A stretch of 64,000 bases of DNA from Streptomyces sp. M41(2017). Its GTDB lineage: Bacteria; Actinomycetota; Actinomycetes; Streptomycetales; Streptomycetaceae. A program made the position numbers and the translations under genes. The notes beneath the pieces were generated by a model that made no database searches, was not told the origin of the DNA, and worked only from the letters and a program-made list of their open reading frames with translations. Numbering within the stretch: position 1 is the first letter of the stretch; each line of letters opens with the position of its first letter. Location of the stretch: positions 558,001-622,000 of the forward strand of contig NZ_MWFK01000002.1 of NCBI RefSeq assembly GCF_002078175.1, in the 5' to 3' direction. Below are positions 33,209-40,520 of this stretch, in pieces.

Positions 33209-33999
33209 ACGACATACTTCCCGCTCTTCCGGAGCACTCCCCCGGCTCCATCGGCACCGTGCAGGACGGACCCGTCCTGCACGTGCGCCTCAACCCCTCG
33301 CACCGGGACGACACGCTGGGCGTCGCCGTCCTCGACGATCTGACGGCCCTCCTCGACGAGTTGCACGACCGGCCGGACGTGCGCGTCGTGGTCCTCTCCT
33401 CCCTGGGCGAGGACTTCTGTCTGGGAGCCGACCGCACGGAGTACCTGGCCGCGCTCGACGCGGACCCGACCGGCGCCACCATGCGCAGGATCGCGGACAA
33501 GGCCCAACGACTGTGCCGGGCGCTGGAGAACACCCACGCCGTCACCGTCGCCCGGCTGCACGGCAAGGTCGTCGGAGCGGGTCTCGCCCTCGCGGCGTAC
33601 TGCGATCTGCGCGTCGGCGCCGACACCTGTAGGTTCCGGATGCCGGAGGTGGGCCTCGGCCTGCCCCCGGCCTGGGGAGGGGCCATGGGGCGGCTCGTGT
33701 CCGAGGCCGGTGTCGCGAGGATCCGCGAACTCATGCTCACCTGCGAGGTGTTCGACGCGTCCACCGCCCACCGGCTCGGGCTGCTCCACAAGATCGCCCC
33801 GGTCGACGAGCTGGACCGGACCGTCGCCGCCTGGACCAGGCCGCTCGTCCGACGGTCCCCCGAGAGTCTGGTCCTGACGAAGCGCATGCTCACCGGTTTC
33901 TCGCAGGCGTCCCGCACCTCCGACGTCTCCCTGCTCGACGCCCACCTCCTGACCGCCCACCTCGCCCGGCCACAGGGCCGCGACCTGACGGCTCTCTGA
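33205..33999 (+). CDS. Enoyl-CoA hydratase/isomerase family protein
   Basis: 264 residues of the crotonase fold. Oxyanion-hole motifs are G-E-D-F-C-L-G-A-D near residue 69 and K-V-V-G-A-G-L-A-L-A-A-Y-C-D-L-R-V near 125, followed by F-R-M-P-E-V-G-L-G-L-P. The general bases of true hydratases are only partly kept, so the reaction is open. It overlaps the P450 gene by four bases, which is unusual beside a conservon and suggests the P450 and crotonase act on the same acyl-type substrate. Confidence 0.85.
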   Translation: MNDILPALPEHSPGSIGTVQDGPVLHVRLNPSHRDDTLGVAVLDDLTALLDELHDRPDVRVVVLSSLGEDFCLGADRTEYLAALDADPTGATMRRIADKAQRLCRALENTHAVTVARLHGKVVGAGLALAAYCDLRVGADTCRFRMPEVGLGLPPAWGGAMGRLVSEAGVARIRELMLTCEVFDASTAHRLGLLHKIAPVDELDRTVAAWTRPLVRRSPESLVLTKRMLTGFSQASRTSDVSLLDAHLLTAHLARPQGRDLTAL

Positions 34000-34011
34000 G
34001 CCGCACACCCC

Positions 34012-34041
34012 GCCTGTGCGGAACCGGACCTCCGCACAGGC
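34012..34041 (+). terminator. Terminator of the conservon operon
   Basis: Perfect 10-bp inverted repeat (34012-34021 and 34032-34041) with a 10-nt loop, 13 bp after the enoyl-CoA hydratase stop. Confidence 0.65.
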
Positions 34042-34179
34042 AACTCGCCCACGAACCGCGGGGCGGGTTCTCTCTCCCCCCCCGGCGATCAGGCGGCGTA
34101 GCCGTCTCGGCATGCGTGATCCGGCCGGAGCTGGTTCGCTGGAGAGCGGGGCGTTTCACGCATGCACGAGGGAGATGCC

Positions 34180-35199
34180 ATGAGCACCTATCGAGTCGCG
34201 GAGGTCCGGACCGCGAACGGTCCGTTCGAGATCGCCGAACGGGAGGTGCCCAAGCCGGGCCCAGGACACGTACGCGTGCGCGTCGAGGCCTGCGGGATCT
34301 GCCACAGCGACGCCTTCTTCGTCAGCGCCGGGCTGCCGGGCGTGACCTTCCCGCTCGTCGCCGGCCATGAGATCGCCGGGCGCATCGAGGAGATCGGCGA
34401 GGGCGTCCACGAGGGCTGGACGGCGGGCGAGCGTGTCGGCGTGGGCTGGTTCGGCGGAAGCTGCCTCCACTGCAGGCCCTGCCGTCAGGGCGACTTCATC
34501 GTCTGCGAGAACCTCAAGGTTCCCGGCTGGAGTTACGACGGCGGGTTCGCCGAGTCCGTGATCGTGCCGCAGGACGCGCTGGCGCGGATCCCGGACGGCC
34601 TGTCCTTCACGGAGGCGGCGCCTCTCGGCTGCGCGGGCGTGACCGTCTACAACAGCCTGCGGCGCAGCTCGGCCCGCCCCGGTGACCTGGTCGCCGTCCT
34701 CGGACTCGGCGGTCTCGGGCATCTGGGGGTCCAGTACGCGGTCGCCATGGGCTTCGAGACCGTGGTCGTCGCGCGCGGCGGCGCCAAGGCGGAACTGGCC
34801 GAACAGCTCGGGGCGCACCACTACATCGACAGCACCGCCGGTTCGCCCTCCGAGGCGTTGCAGGCGCTCGGCGGTGCCAAGGCCGTGCTGGCCACCGCCG
34901 CGAGTTCCCAGGCGACCTCGGCCGTCATCGACGGACTGCTGCCCCGCGGCGAACTCATCGTGGTGGGCGCGGACATGTCGTCCCTGGACGTCACTCCCAC
35001 CCAACTCCTCATTCCGGGCAGGGTCGTTCGCGGTCATCCGTCCGGTACGTCGCAGGACGTCGAGGACGCGATGGGGTTCAGCGCGCTCTTCGGGATCCGG
35101 CCGATGATCGAGACCGTGCCGCTGGACGGAGTGGGTGACGCCTATCAGCGGATGCTGTCCGGTGACGCCCGGTTCCGCATGGTGCTGACCATGTCCTGA
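34180..35199 (+). CDS. Zinc-dependent alcohol dehydrogenase (MDR family)
   Basis: 339 residues from the ATG at 34180 (GAGGGAGA upstream). Catalytic zinc ligands are in C-G-I-C-H-S-D and G-H-E; the structural zinc loop is C-L-H-C-R-P-C-R-Q-G-D-F-I-V-C. The NAD(P) fold has L-G-L-G-G-L-G-H-L. It resembles AdhA-type propanol-preferring or cinnamyl-like dehydrogenases and would interconvert small primary alcohols and aldehydes in the cytosol. It stands as a single gene with no clear operon partner. Confidence 0.9.
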   Translation: MSTYRVAEVRTANGPFEIAEREVPKPGPGHVRVRVEACGICHSDAFFVSAGLPGVTFPLVAGHEIAGRIEEIGEGVHEGWTAGERVGVGWFGGSCLHCRPCRQGDFIVCENLKVPGWSYDGGFAESVIVPQDALARIPDGLSFTEAAPLGCAGVTVYNSLRRSSARPGDLVAVLGLGGLGHLGVQYAVAMGFETVVVARGGAKAELAEQLGAHHYIDSTAGSPSEALQALGGAKAVLATAASSQATSAVIDGLLPRGELIVVGADMSSLDVTPTQLLIPGRVVRGHPSGTSQDVEDAMGFSALFGIRPMIETVPLDGVGDAYQRMLSGDARFRMVLTMS

Positions 35200-35272
35200 G
35201 GGACGGGACGATCGTGTCCGACGGTCCACTCCGCTCCCGGCGGCGGGCCGCGCACCGGTAGCCTTCGGCCTC

Positions 35273-35713
35273 ATGATGCGCGCCTGGTTCCTGCCCCTGC
35301 TGTTGGTGCTCGCCGGCTCGCTGGCGGCGACCGGGTCGGCCCTGCGCGGGAGTCCCGGGCTCGGGGTCGTCCTCCTGCTGCTCTGCGTGCTGCTCGGGGG
35401 CGTGCACTCGCCTCTGGCCTTCCCCCGGTCGGTCGGTGCCCTCGAAGCCCAGCGCCGGAGCGCGGTCGACGGCCGGCCGGTCGTCTTCTGGCGGGCGGGA
35501 TGCTCGTACTGCCTGCGGCTGCGCATGCGGCTGGGCCGTGACTCCCGTCAGGTCCACTGGGTGGACATCTGGCGCGATCCCGCGGGCGCGGAGGTGGTGC
35601 GGGCGGCCAACGACGGCAACGAGACCGTTCCCACGGTCCTCGTCGCGGGCCGCCCTCACGTCAACCCGGCCCCGGAGTGGGTGCGCGCGCAGATCACCTC
35701 CGCACCGCGCTAG
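35273..35713 (+). CDS. Membrane-anchored glutaredoxin-like protein
   Basis: 146 residues. Two N-terminal membrane helices (~5-24 and ~29-46) precede a glutaredoxin/mycoredoxin domain with active site G-C-S-Y-C near residue 80 and the cis-Pro loop T-V-P-T-V-L-V-A-G. It could reduce membrane-proximal disulfides, probably with mycothiol as the actinobacterial electron donor. A TAGCCT element eight bases before the ATG suggests a leaderless transcript. Confidence 0.85.
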   Translation: MMRAWFLPLLLVLAGSLAATGSALRGSPGLGVVLLLLCVLLGGVHSPLAFPRSVGALEAQRRSAVDGRPVVFWRAGCSYCLRLRMRLGRDSRQVHWVDIWRDPAGAEVVRAANDGNETVPTVLVAGRPHVNPAPEWVRAQITSAPR

Positions 35714-35778
35714 GCGCCGCGAGGACGACCGATCGCGGTGAACGGCCCTCCTCGGCCGGGTCCGTGCCGGTCGCGCAC

Positions 35779-36945
35779 TCACTCCTCCCGTAGGTTGAGG
35801 ACCAGGTCGCGCGGCAGGCCGTGCGTGTCGTGCAGGTAGTGGAAGTCCTCGTCCCTCAGCGGGCCCAGGAAGCGGGGGCGGGCCAGGAGTTGCCGGCCGC
35901 GCTCCATGAGACGGCCGAACCGGCGTTCCTCGTCCAGCAGGATCTGCCGGACCTCGCCGGGATCCACGTCCTGACGGAAGTGATCGAGGGTGTGGAGCAG
36001 CAGTTCGTCCGGCAGGTCGCCGAGCGTGCGGGACGGTTCGTCCCGCCACAGAGTGGTGAGCACGCGGCGCACGAGGCGGCGCAGTACGTAGCCCTGGCCC
36101 GTGGCGGACGGGCGCACGCCGTCGCCGACGACCACGACGGACGAGCGCAGGTGGTCGACGACCAGCCGGAGCGAGGGTTCCTCCAGCGGCCACAGCGACG
36201 GCACGAGGCGGCGCCAGGGTTCGAAGACGTCGCAGTCGAAGACGGACGACTTGCCCTGGAGCAGGCAGGCGAGCCGTTCCAGGCCGAGTCCGGTGTCGAC
36301 GCTGCGTTGGGGAAGCGGCACGAGGGATCCGTCCTCGAGCCGGCGATGGCGCATCATCACGTGGTTCCACACCTCGACCCAGCGGTCGTCACCGGTGGGC
36401 GTCGAGCGGGGAGGGCTGTCCCCGCTCCACAGGAAGATCTCCGAGTCGGGGCCGCACGGCCCGACCGGCCCGTTGGACCACCAGTTGTCCTCGACGGTGA
36501 GTTCCACGGGGACTCCGCGTTCCTGCCACAGCCCGAGGGAGTCCGTGTCCGGCCCGCTCTGCTCGTCACCGGCGAAGACGGTGACGTACAGCAGGCTCGG
36601 GTCGATCCCCAGCCCCTCGGTGAGCAGCCGGTGTCCCCAGTCGAGGCTCTGCGGCCCCTCGTAGTCGCCGAGCGACCAGGAGCCGAGCATCTCGAAGACC
36701 GTCAGGTGGGTGTCGTCGCCGACCTCCTCCAGGTCCGTGGTCCGCAGACAGCGCTGCACGTTGACCAGTCGTCTGCCGAGCGGATGGGGCCGGCCCAGGA
36801 GATACGGGGTGAGGGGGTGCATGCCCGAGGTGGTGAACAGCACCGGGTCGCCGCTCGGCGGCAGGAGTGTCGAGCCGGTGACGCGGCGATGACCGCGCTC
36901 CTCGAAGTACTCGACGAAGGTGCGGACGATCTGCTCCGTTTGCAT
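35779..36945 (-). CDS. Stand-alone alanyl-tRNA synthetase catalytic core
   Basis: 388 residues from the ATG at 36945 (AAGGAGA upstream). It aligns by eye with the N-terminal part of AlaRS: motif 1 region P-P-S-G-D-P-V-L-F-T-T-S-G-M, motif 2 R-C-L-R-T-T-D-L-E-E-V-G-D-D-T-H-L-T-V-F-E-M-L-G-S-W-S-L-G-D-Y, and motif 3 D-T-G-L-G-L-E-R-L. The C-terminal helical tRNA-recognition region follows and ends at L-N-L-R-E-E. The editing (HxxxH), oligomerisation and C-Ala domains of full AlaRS (~880 residues) are absent. It is therefore a second AlaRS-like enzyme without proofreading, perhaps for a biosynthetic or resistance role, or a charging enzyme for an unusual tRNA. Confidence 0.88.
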   Translation of the reverse strand: MQTEQIVRTFVEYFEERGHRRVTGSTLLPPSGDPVLFTTSGMHPLTPYLLGRPHPLGRRLVNVQRCLRTTDLEEVGDDTHLTVFEMLGSWSLGDYEGPQSLDWGHRLLTEGLGIDPSLLYVTVFAGDEQSGPDTDSLGLWQERGVPVELTVEDNWWSNGPVGPCGPDSEIFLWSGDSPPRSTPTGDDRWVEVWNHVMMRHRRLEDGSLVPLPQRSVDTGLGLERLACLLQGKSSVFDCDVFEPWRRLVPSLWPLEEPSLRLVVDHLRSSVVVVGDGVRPSATGQGYVLRRLVRRVLTTLWRDEPSRTLGDLPDELLLHTLDHFRQDVDPGEVRQILLDEERRFGRLMERGRQLLARPRFLGPLRDEDFHYLHDTHGLPRDLVLNLREE

Positions 36946-37233
36946 GACGGGGTCTCCTTGGCAGCGATGCGGGGAGGCACCGGACAACGGGTCCGCCGGG
37001 ACGACACCGGGGCAGGAGAGCCTGAACGCCACGGAACCACCGACGGGCCGTTTCCGGTCGCCGGTGGAAGGGGGAAGGTCAGACGGCGGCAACCGGTGAG
37101 CTGGTCGCTCGCGCGGTTGCGGTGCTGGTGCGGCCGGTGACGTTCATGGGCCGACGGTAACGGACCCGAGGGCAGGTCGGCACGCGGATTTCCCGCCGTG
37201 CGCCTCGCCACCCGGCTCGCGTCGCTCCCCTCT
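36946..37233. other. Upstream region of the AlaRS-like gene
   Basis: Should carry the minus-strand promoter of the AlaRS-like gene. A 22-codon frame (37079-37144, minus) with several Ala codons was seen but has no ribosome binding site, so an attenuator role is not claimed. Confidence 0.3.
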
Positions 37234-37418
37234 TCACGGCGCCCGGGGCGGACGGACGCTGGTCGCGGCGAGGCCGACACCGGCGGCGACGGTGCAGGCC
37301 GCCGCCAGGCCCGCCAGGGGGACCGCCCAGTGACCCGCGAAGCTGGCGGCGAGGACGAGCACCGCTCCTGCCGCCGGGTCCGGAGCGTCGCACCGGTGCT
37401 GCGTTCTCCATATTTCCT
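37234..37418 (-). pseudogene. C-terminal membrane remnant, possibly of an MFS transporter
   Basis: About 60 codons open on the minus strand, bounded upstream by a TAG. The frame is rich in hydrophobic residues (A-V-L-V-L-A-A-S-F-A-G-H-W-A-V-P-L-A-G-L, then T-V-A-A-G-V-G-L-A-A-T) and ends in a basic R-P-P-R-A-P tail, like the last helix of an MFS protein. There is no good start (only GTG 37362). The upstream boundary abuts a strikingly AT-rich 30-bp stretch at 37410-37440, so this could be a truncation scar. Confidence 0.35.
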
Positions 37419-37438
37419 ATCGATTTACTAGGAATATA

Positions 37439-37468
37439 TTGACGGCCCGCCCGTCGACTGCGCAGGAT
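37439..37468 (+). promoter_or_regulatory. Promoter of the Cys-Cys leader peptide/monooxygenase unit
   Basis: TTGACG (37439) and CAGGAT (37463) with an 18-bp spacer match the main vegetative promoter form. The start point would fall at about 37475-37476, on the ATG of the leader peptide. The AT-rich block 37410-37440 adjoins it upstream and includes a TTCCTA/TAGGAA inverted repeat (37414-37419, 37429-37434). Confidence 0.65.
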
Positions 37469-37475
37469 GATGTAC

Positions 37476-37559
37476 ATGCCCTCTATGCAGCTACGACTCG
37501 TACGTCGTCGGCATATCGACTTCGGCCGCGTCACCGGCGCCGGCTGCTGTCGCGCCTAG
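37476..37559 (+). CDS. Cys-Cys leader peptide, 27 residues
   Basis: The peptide contains L-V-R-R-R-H-I-D-F-G-R-V and ends G-C-C-R-A. Short peptides of the form L-V-x-R-R-H-x-D-x-x-R-V with Cys near the end occur in front of sulfur-metabolism genes in actinobacteria, where they are annotated as putative leader peptides. Ribosome stalling at the paired Cys codons (37545-37550) when cysteinyl-tRNA is scarce would signal sulfur starvation. The promoter places the transcription start at the ATG, so it is likely leaderless. In-frame ATGs also exist at 37467 and 37485. The downstream gene is an SfnB/DszC-like sulfur-acquisition enzyme, which fits. Confidence 0.7.
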   Translation: MPSMQLRLVRRRHIDFGRVTGAGCCRA

Positions 37560-37584
37560 GGCACCGCTCCCGACTTACGCGCTC

Positions 37585-37621
37585 GGCCGCGCCCCAGGTC
37601 CGAACGGACCACGACGCGGCC
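37585..37621 (+). promoter_or_regulatory. Possible attenuator structure after the leader peptide
   Basis: GGCCGCG (37585-37591) can pair with CGCGGCC (37615-37621), enclosing a second perfect inverted repeat GGTCCG/CGGACC (37597-37610). It starts 26 bp after the leader stop, a reasonable distance for a ribosome stalled on the Cys codons to affect folding. The rest of the ~300-bp stretch to 37855 shows nothing else. Confidence 0.4.
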
Positions 37622-37855
37622 TCGGCTCTCGCGCGCACCCCTGATGCAGCGCCTTCGCGCAGCGATTCCGCCCCGGGTCCCCGAGCGGGACGCATGCCGT
37701 CCCTCTCCCCCGTTCGACGTCCCCAGCGGGACGGTCCTGTCGGCCGGGCGAAGGATCGCCACCGCAGGGAGCGGCGTGGGCCGCGCGCACGCATCACCCG
37801 ACCCGCATGAGCCCCATCACCACATCGTGACGCCGAACTTGAGGAGACCATCGCC

Positions 37856-39112
37856 ATGGGCCCCGCCACCGCGCCGTCCGGAGCCGAGCCGGAGTCCGAC
37901 GGAACCGGGCCCGGTCGCGCCCACTGGCTGCACGTCGCCCGCGAGACGGCCGACGACCTGGCCACGGACGCGGTGGCGAGGGAGCACGCCGGGAAGATCC
38001 CGTTCGACGAGGTGTCCCGCCTGCGCGAGTCGGGGCTGCTGGCGCTGCTCGTGCCGGCGGAGGCCGGGGGCGGGGGCGAGGACTGGTCCACGGCCTACGC
38101 CGTGGTCCGGGAGATCGCCGCAGCCGACGGCGCGATCGGTCAACTGCTCGGCTGTCACTACTTCCTGTCCTGGAGCGCCCGGCATTTCTCCCAGTCCGCC
38201 GCCGTCACCCCGCAGCCCCAGCCGCACCGCAGAACCGCGGCACAGCACAAGTCGGCCGACGAGCAGGCGTGTTGGGCGGGCGGGTTCGCCCGACAGGAAC
38301 CGTCGCCGACCCTGACGCGGAAGGGTGGCCACTACGTTCTCAACGGCCGGCAGCGGTACGCCAGCGGTGTCCTCGTGGCCGACCGGCTGGCCGTGCGGGC
38401 GGAGCGGGCCGACACGGGCGAACCCCTCGCCGTCGCCGTCGACCCCGCCCATCACGGTGTGCGGATCGACGCCGACGCCGACACCTTCGGCCAGCGGCTC
38501 GCCGCCGGAGGCAGTGTGGAGTTCGACAGCGTTCCCGTCCCCGTCCGCGACGTACTCGGCTCACTGTCCGCGGACGAGGACGTCCTGTCGCCCCTGACGG
38601 CCCTTTCCTCCCCGGTCGGACGTCTGGTCTCCGTCCAGCTCCTGCTCGGCATGGCCGAGGGTGTGCTCGCCGAGGCGCGCGAGTACAGCAGAGCGGGCCA
38701 CTCCGTCTGGCACCCCGCCTGGCCGGTCGGCTCGCCGCAGGACCCGCACGTGTTGACGGTCGTCGGGGAACTCACCGTCCTCGTACGCTCCGCGTCCGCG
38801 CTGGCCGCCCAGGCGCTGGACGCCGTGCACGTCGGCCTGGCGCGCGGGGAGGACCTCACCTACGACGAGTGCGCGGAGATCTCCGCGCTGGTGGCCATGG
38901 CCGAGGCCGCCGCCTCCAGGGCGGCGCAGGAGTCCACCGCCCGCGCCCTCGACATCGTCGGCCCCCGCGCGACCTCCGCACGCCTCGGCTTCGACCGCTT
39001 CTGGCGCAACGCCCGCACCCACACGCTGCACGAACCGGTCGCCCACCGGGTCCGCGACGTCGGCGACTACTTCCTGAACGGCGCCCACCCGCCGTTCGCC
39101 CTGCCCTTCTGA
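37856..39112 (+). CDS. SfnB/DszC-like flavin monooxygenase (acyl-CoA dehydrogenase fold)
   Basis: 418 residues, GAGGAGA before the ATG. The acyl-CoA dehydrogenase fold is visible: G-L-L-A-L-L-V-P-A-E-A-G-G-G-G (N-terminal helices), central W-A-G-G-F-A-R-Q-E, and C-terminal helices ending N-A-R-T-H-T-L-H-E-P-V-A-H-R-V-R-D-V-G-D-Y-F-L-N-G, the signature ending of the SfnB/DszC group. These use reduced flavin and O2 on organosulfur compounds (sulfones, dibenzothiophene), freeing sulfur. No desaturase-type catalytic Glu is evident. A Cys-Cys leader peptide upstream and an Rrf2 regulator downstream support a sulfur role. The flavin reductase must be elsewhere. Confidence 0.8.
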   Translation: MGPATAPSGAEPESDGTGPGRAHWLHVARETADDLATDAVAREHAGKIPFDEVSRLRESGLLALLVPAEAGGGGEDWSTAYAVVREIAAADGAIGQLLGCHYFLSWSARHFSQSAAVTPQPQPHRRTAAQHKSADEQACWAGGFARQEPSPTLTRKGGHYVLNGRQRYASGVLVADRLAVRAERADTGEPLAVAVDPAHHGVRIDADADTFGQRLAAGGSVEFDSVPVPVRDVLGSLSADEDVLSPLTALSSPVGRLVSVQLLLGMAEGVLAEAREYSRAGHSVWHPAWPVGSPQDPHVLTVVGELTVLVRSASALAAQALDAVHVGLARGEDLTYDECAEISALVAMAEAAASRAAQESTARALDIVGPRATSARLGFDRFWRNARTHTLHEPVAHRVRDVGDYFLNGAHPPFALPF

Positions 39113-39172
39113 CCGAGAAACTCCGTGGCACCGCCCGACCGGCGGGCCGGCACGGCGACGACCAGGACCGCG

Positions 39173-39203
39173 GGGACAACCCCCGAGGTCATACGGGATA
39201 ATG
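39173..39203 (+). promoter_or_regulatory. Putative promoter of the Rrf2 gene, leaderless start
   Basis: GGGACA (39173) and GATAAT (39198) lie 19 bp apart; transcription would begin at or next to the ATG at 39209. Confidence 0.45.
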
Positions 39204-39208
39204 CACCC

Positions 39209-39667
39209 ATGCGGATTTCAGCCAGGGCGGACTACGCGATCCGTGCCGCGCTCCAGCTCACCGCGTCCCGGGACGGCGGCCCGATCAAGGCCGAGGCCAT
39301 CGCGGACGCCCAGGACATCCCGCACAAGTTCCTCGAAGGCATCCTGAACGACATGCGCCGAGGCGGCCTCGTGCTGAGCCGGCGCGGCGGCAACGGCGGC
39401 TACCGGCTGGCCAGGGCGGCGGAGTCCATCACCATCGCCGACGTCATCCGTACGGTGGACGGCCCCCTGGTCTCCGTGCGCGGGGTCCGCCCGCCGGAGC
39501 TGACCTACACGGGCCCTGCCGAGTCGCTGCTGCCCCTGTGGATCGCGCTGCGTTCCAACGTGCGCGAGATCCTGGAGGGCGTGTCCCTCGCCGACGTCGC
39601 CTCGGCCCAACTGCCCGCCAGTGTCTCGGCGTTGACCACGGCACCGGACGCCTGGGTCAATCCCTGA
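39209..39667 (+). CDS. Rrf2-family regulator (CymR-like, no Fe-S ligands)
   Basis: 152 residues. Typical Rrf2 start M-R-I-S-A-R-A-D-Y-A-I-R-A-A-L, recognition region I-P-H-K-F-L-E-G-I-L-N-D-M-R-R-G-G-L-V-L-S-R-R-G-G-N-G-G-Y-R-L-A-R. There is no cysteine in the whole protein, so it cannot hold the Fe-S cluster of IscR/NsrR. That matches CymR-type members, which sense cysteine metabolism through partner proteins. It lies 96 bp after the monooxygenase gene. Likely regulator of that sulfur unit. Confidence 0.85.
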   Translation: MRISARADYAIRAALQLTASRDGGPIKAEAIADAQDIPHKFLEGILNDMRRGGLVLSRRGGNGGYRLARAAESITIADVIRTVDGPLVSVRGVRPPELTYTGPAESLLPLWIALRSNVREILEGVSLADVASAQLPASVSALTTAPDAWVNP

Positions 39668-39899
39668 GCCGACAGGGCGTACAGGTCGCACGGACGGTGC
39701 GGGGCCGGGCTCAGCGGGCACGAGCGGTGACCGGCCGACGGGTGATCGTTCGCGCAGATGTGCTCGTGGAGACGCGCCCGAACCGCGACCTATCGTGGGG
39801 ACACGTCTGAGGCACCGTCAGACAGGGGCGCCGTCTGCGTCCGTGGGACGGTCGCGGCGGGCGGTTCGTGGTTCGGTCCGGCGTCGAAGGAGGCCGCTC

Positions 39900-40439
39900 A
39901 TGGCCAGTGCGTTTCAGGAGCGAAAGCTCAGAGGGATGTTCGCCGCGTTCGACGCGGACGGCGACGGTTACCTGCGCGAGGACGACTTCACGGCACTCGT
40001 CGGCCGTTGGAGCCGCCTGCCGGGAGTGGAGCCCGGGACCCAGTTGCGTACGCGGGTGGAAACACTGCTGATGGGCTGGTGGGCGGCCCTGCTGCAAGCC
40101 GGTGACGCCAACGGGGACGGCACGGTCGACATGAGCGAACTGCTGGCCCTCGTCGACCAGTTGCCCGCGATGGCCGACGCCGTCACCGCGACCGCCGACA
40201 CGGTCTTCGACGCCGTCGACACCAACGGGGACGGCCGGATCACGCCGGAGGAGCACCGTCGTCTCGTCGAGACCTGGAACGGGCTGCCCGTCGACATGAC
40301 AGGCGTCTTCGAACTCCTCGACTTGAATGGCGACGGGCACCTCAGCCGCGAGGAGTTCGCGTCGCTCTGGCGCCAGTTCTGGATCAGCGACGACCCGAAG
40401 GAACCGGGCAACTGGCTCTGCGGCCGCATCCCGGCCTGA
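39900..40439 (+). CDS. EF-hand calcium-binding protein (calerythrin-like)
   Basis: 179 residues with four EF-hand loops: D-A-D-G-D-G-Y-L-R-E-D-D-F (~20), D-A-N-G-D-G-T-V-D-M-S-E-L (~69), D-T-N-G-D-G-R-I-T-P-E-E-H (~104, last position His instead of Glu) and D-L-N-G-D-G-H-L-S-R-E-E-F (~138). This resembles the sarcoplasmic-type/calerythrin proteins of actinomycetes, which buffer calcium in the cytosol. AAGGAGG precedes the ATG. No partner gene; convergent with the alkaline phosphatase. Confidence 0.92.
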   Translation: MASAFQERKLRGMFAAFDADGDGYLREDDFTALVGRWSRLPGVEPGTQLRTRVETLLMGWWAALLQAGDANGDGTVDMSELLALVDQLPAMADAVTATADTVFDAVDTNGDGRITPEEHRRLVETWNGLPVDMTGVFELLDLNGDGHLSREEFASLWRQFWISDDPKEPGNWLCGRIPA

Positions 40440-40466
40440 CCCCGGCACCCGTCGCCGCACCGGTCG

Positions 40467-40508
40467 CACCCGGAGCCCCTCGGCCGGACGGCCGTGGGGC
40501 TCCGGGTG
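40467..40508. terminator. Bidirectional terminator
   Basis: Perfect 13-bp outer stem (40467-40479 with 40496-40508) containing a further CGGCC/GGCCG stem, between the convergent EF-hand and alkaline phosphatase genes. Confidence 0.8.
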
Positions 40509-40520
40509 TCACGGTGTCGC

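Noticed and set aside
37079..37144. 22-codon Ala-containing frame upstream of the AlaRS-like gene as an attenuator peptide
   Set aside because: No ribosome binding site and no terminator/antiterminator pair seen.
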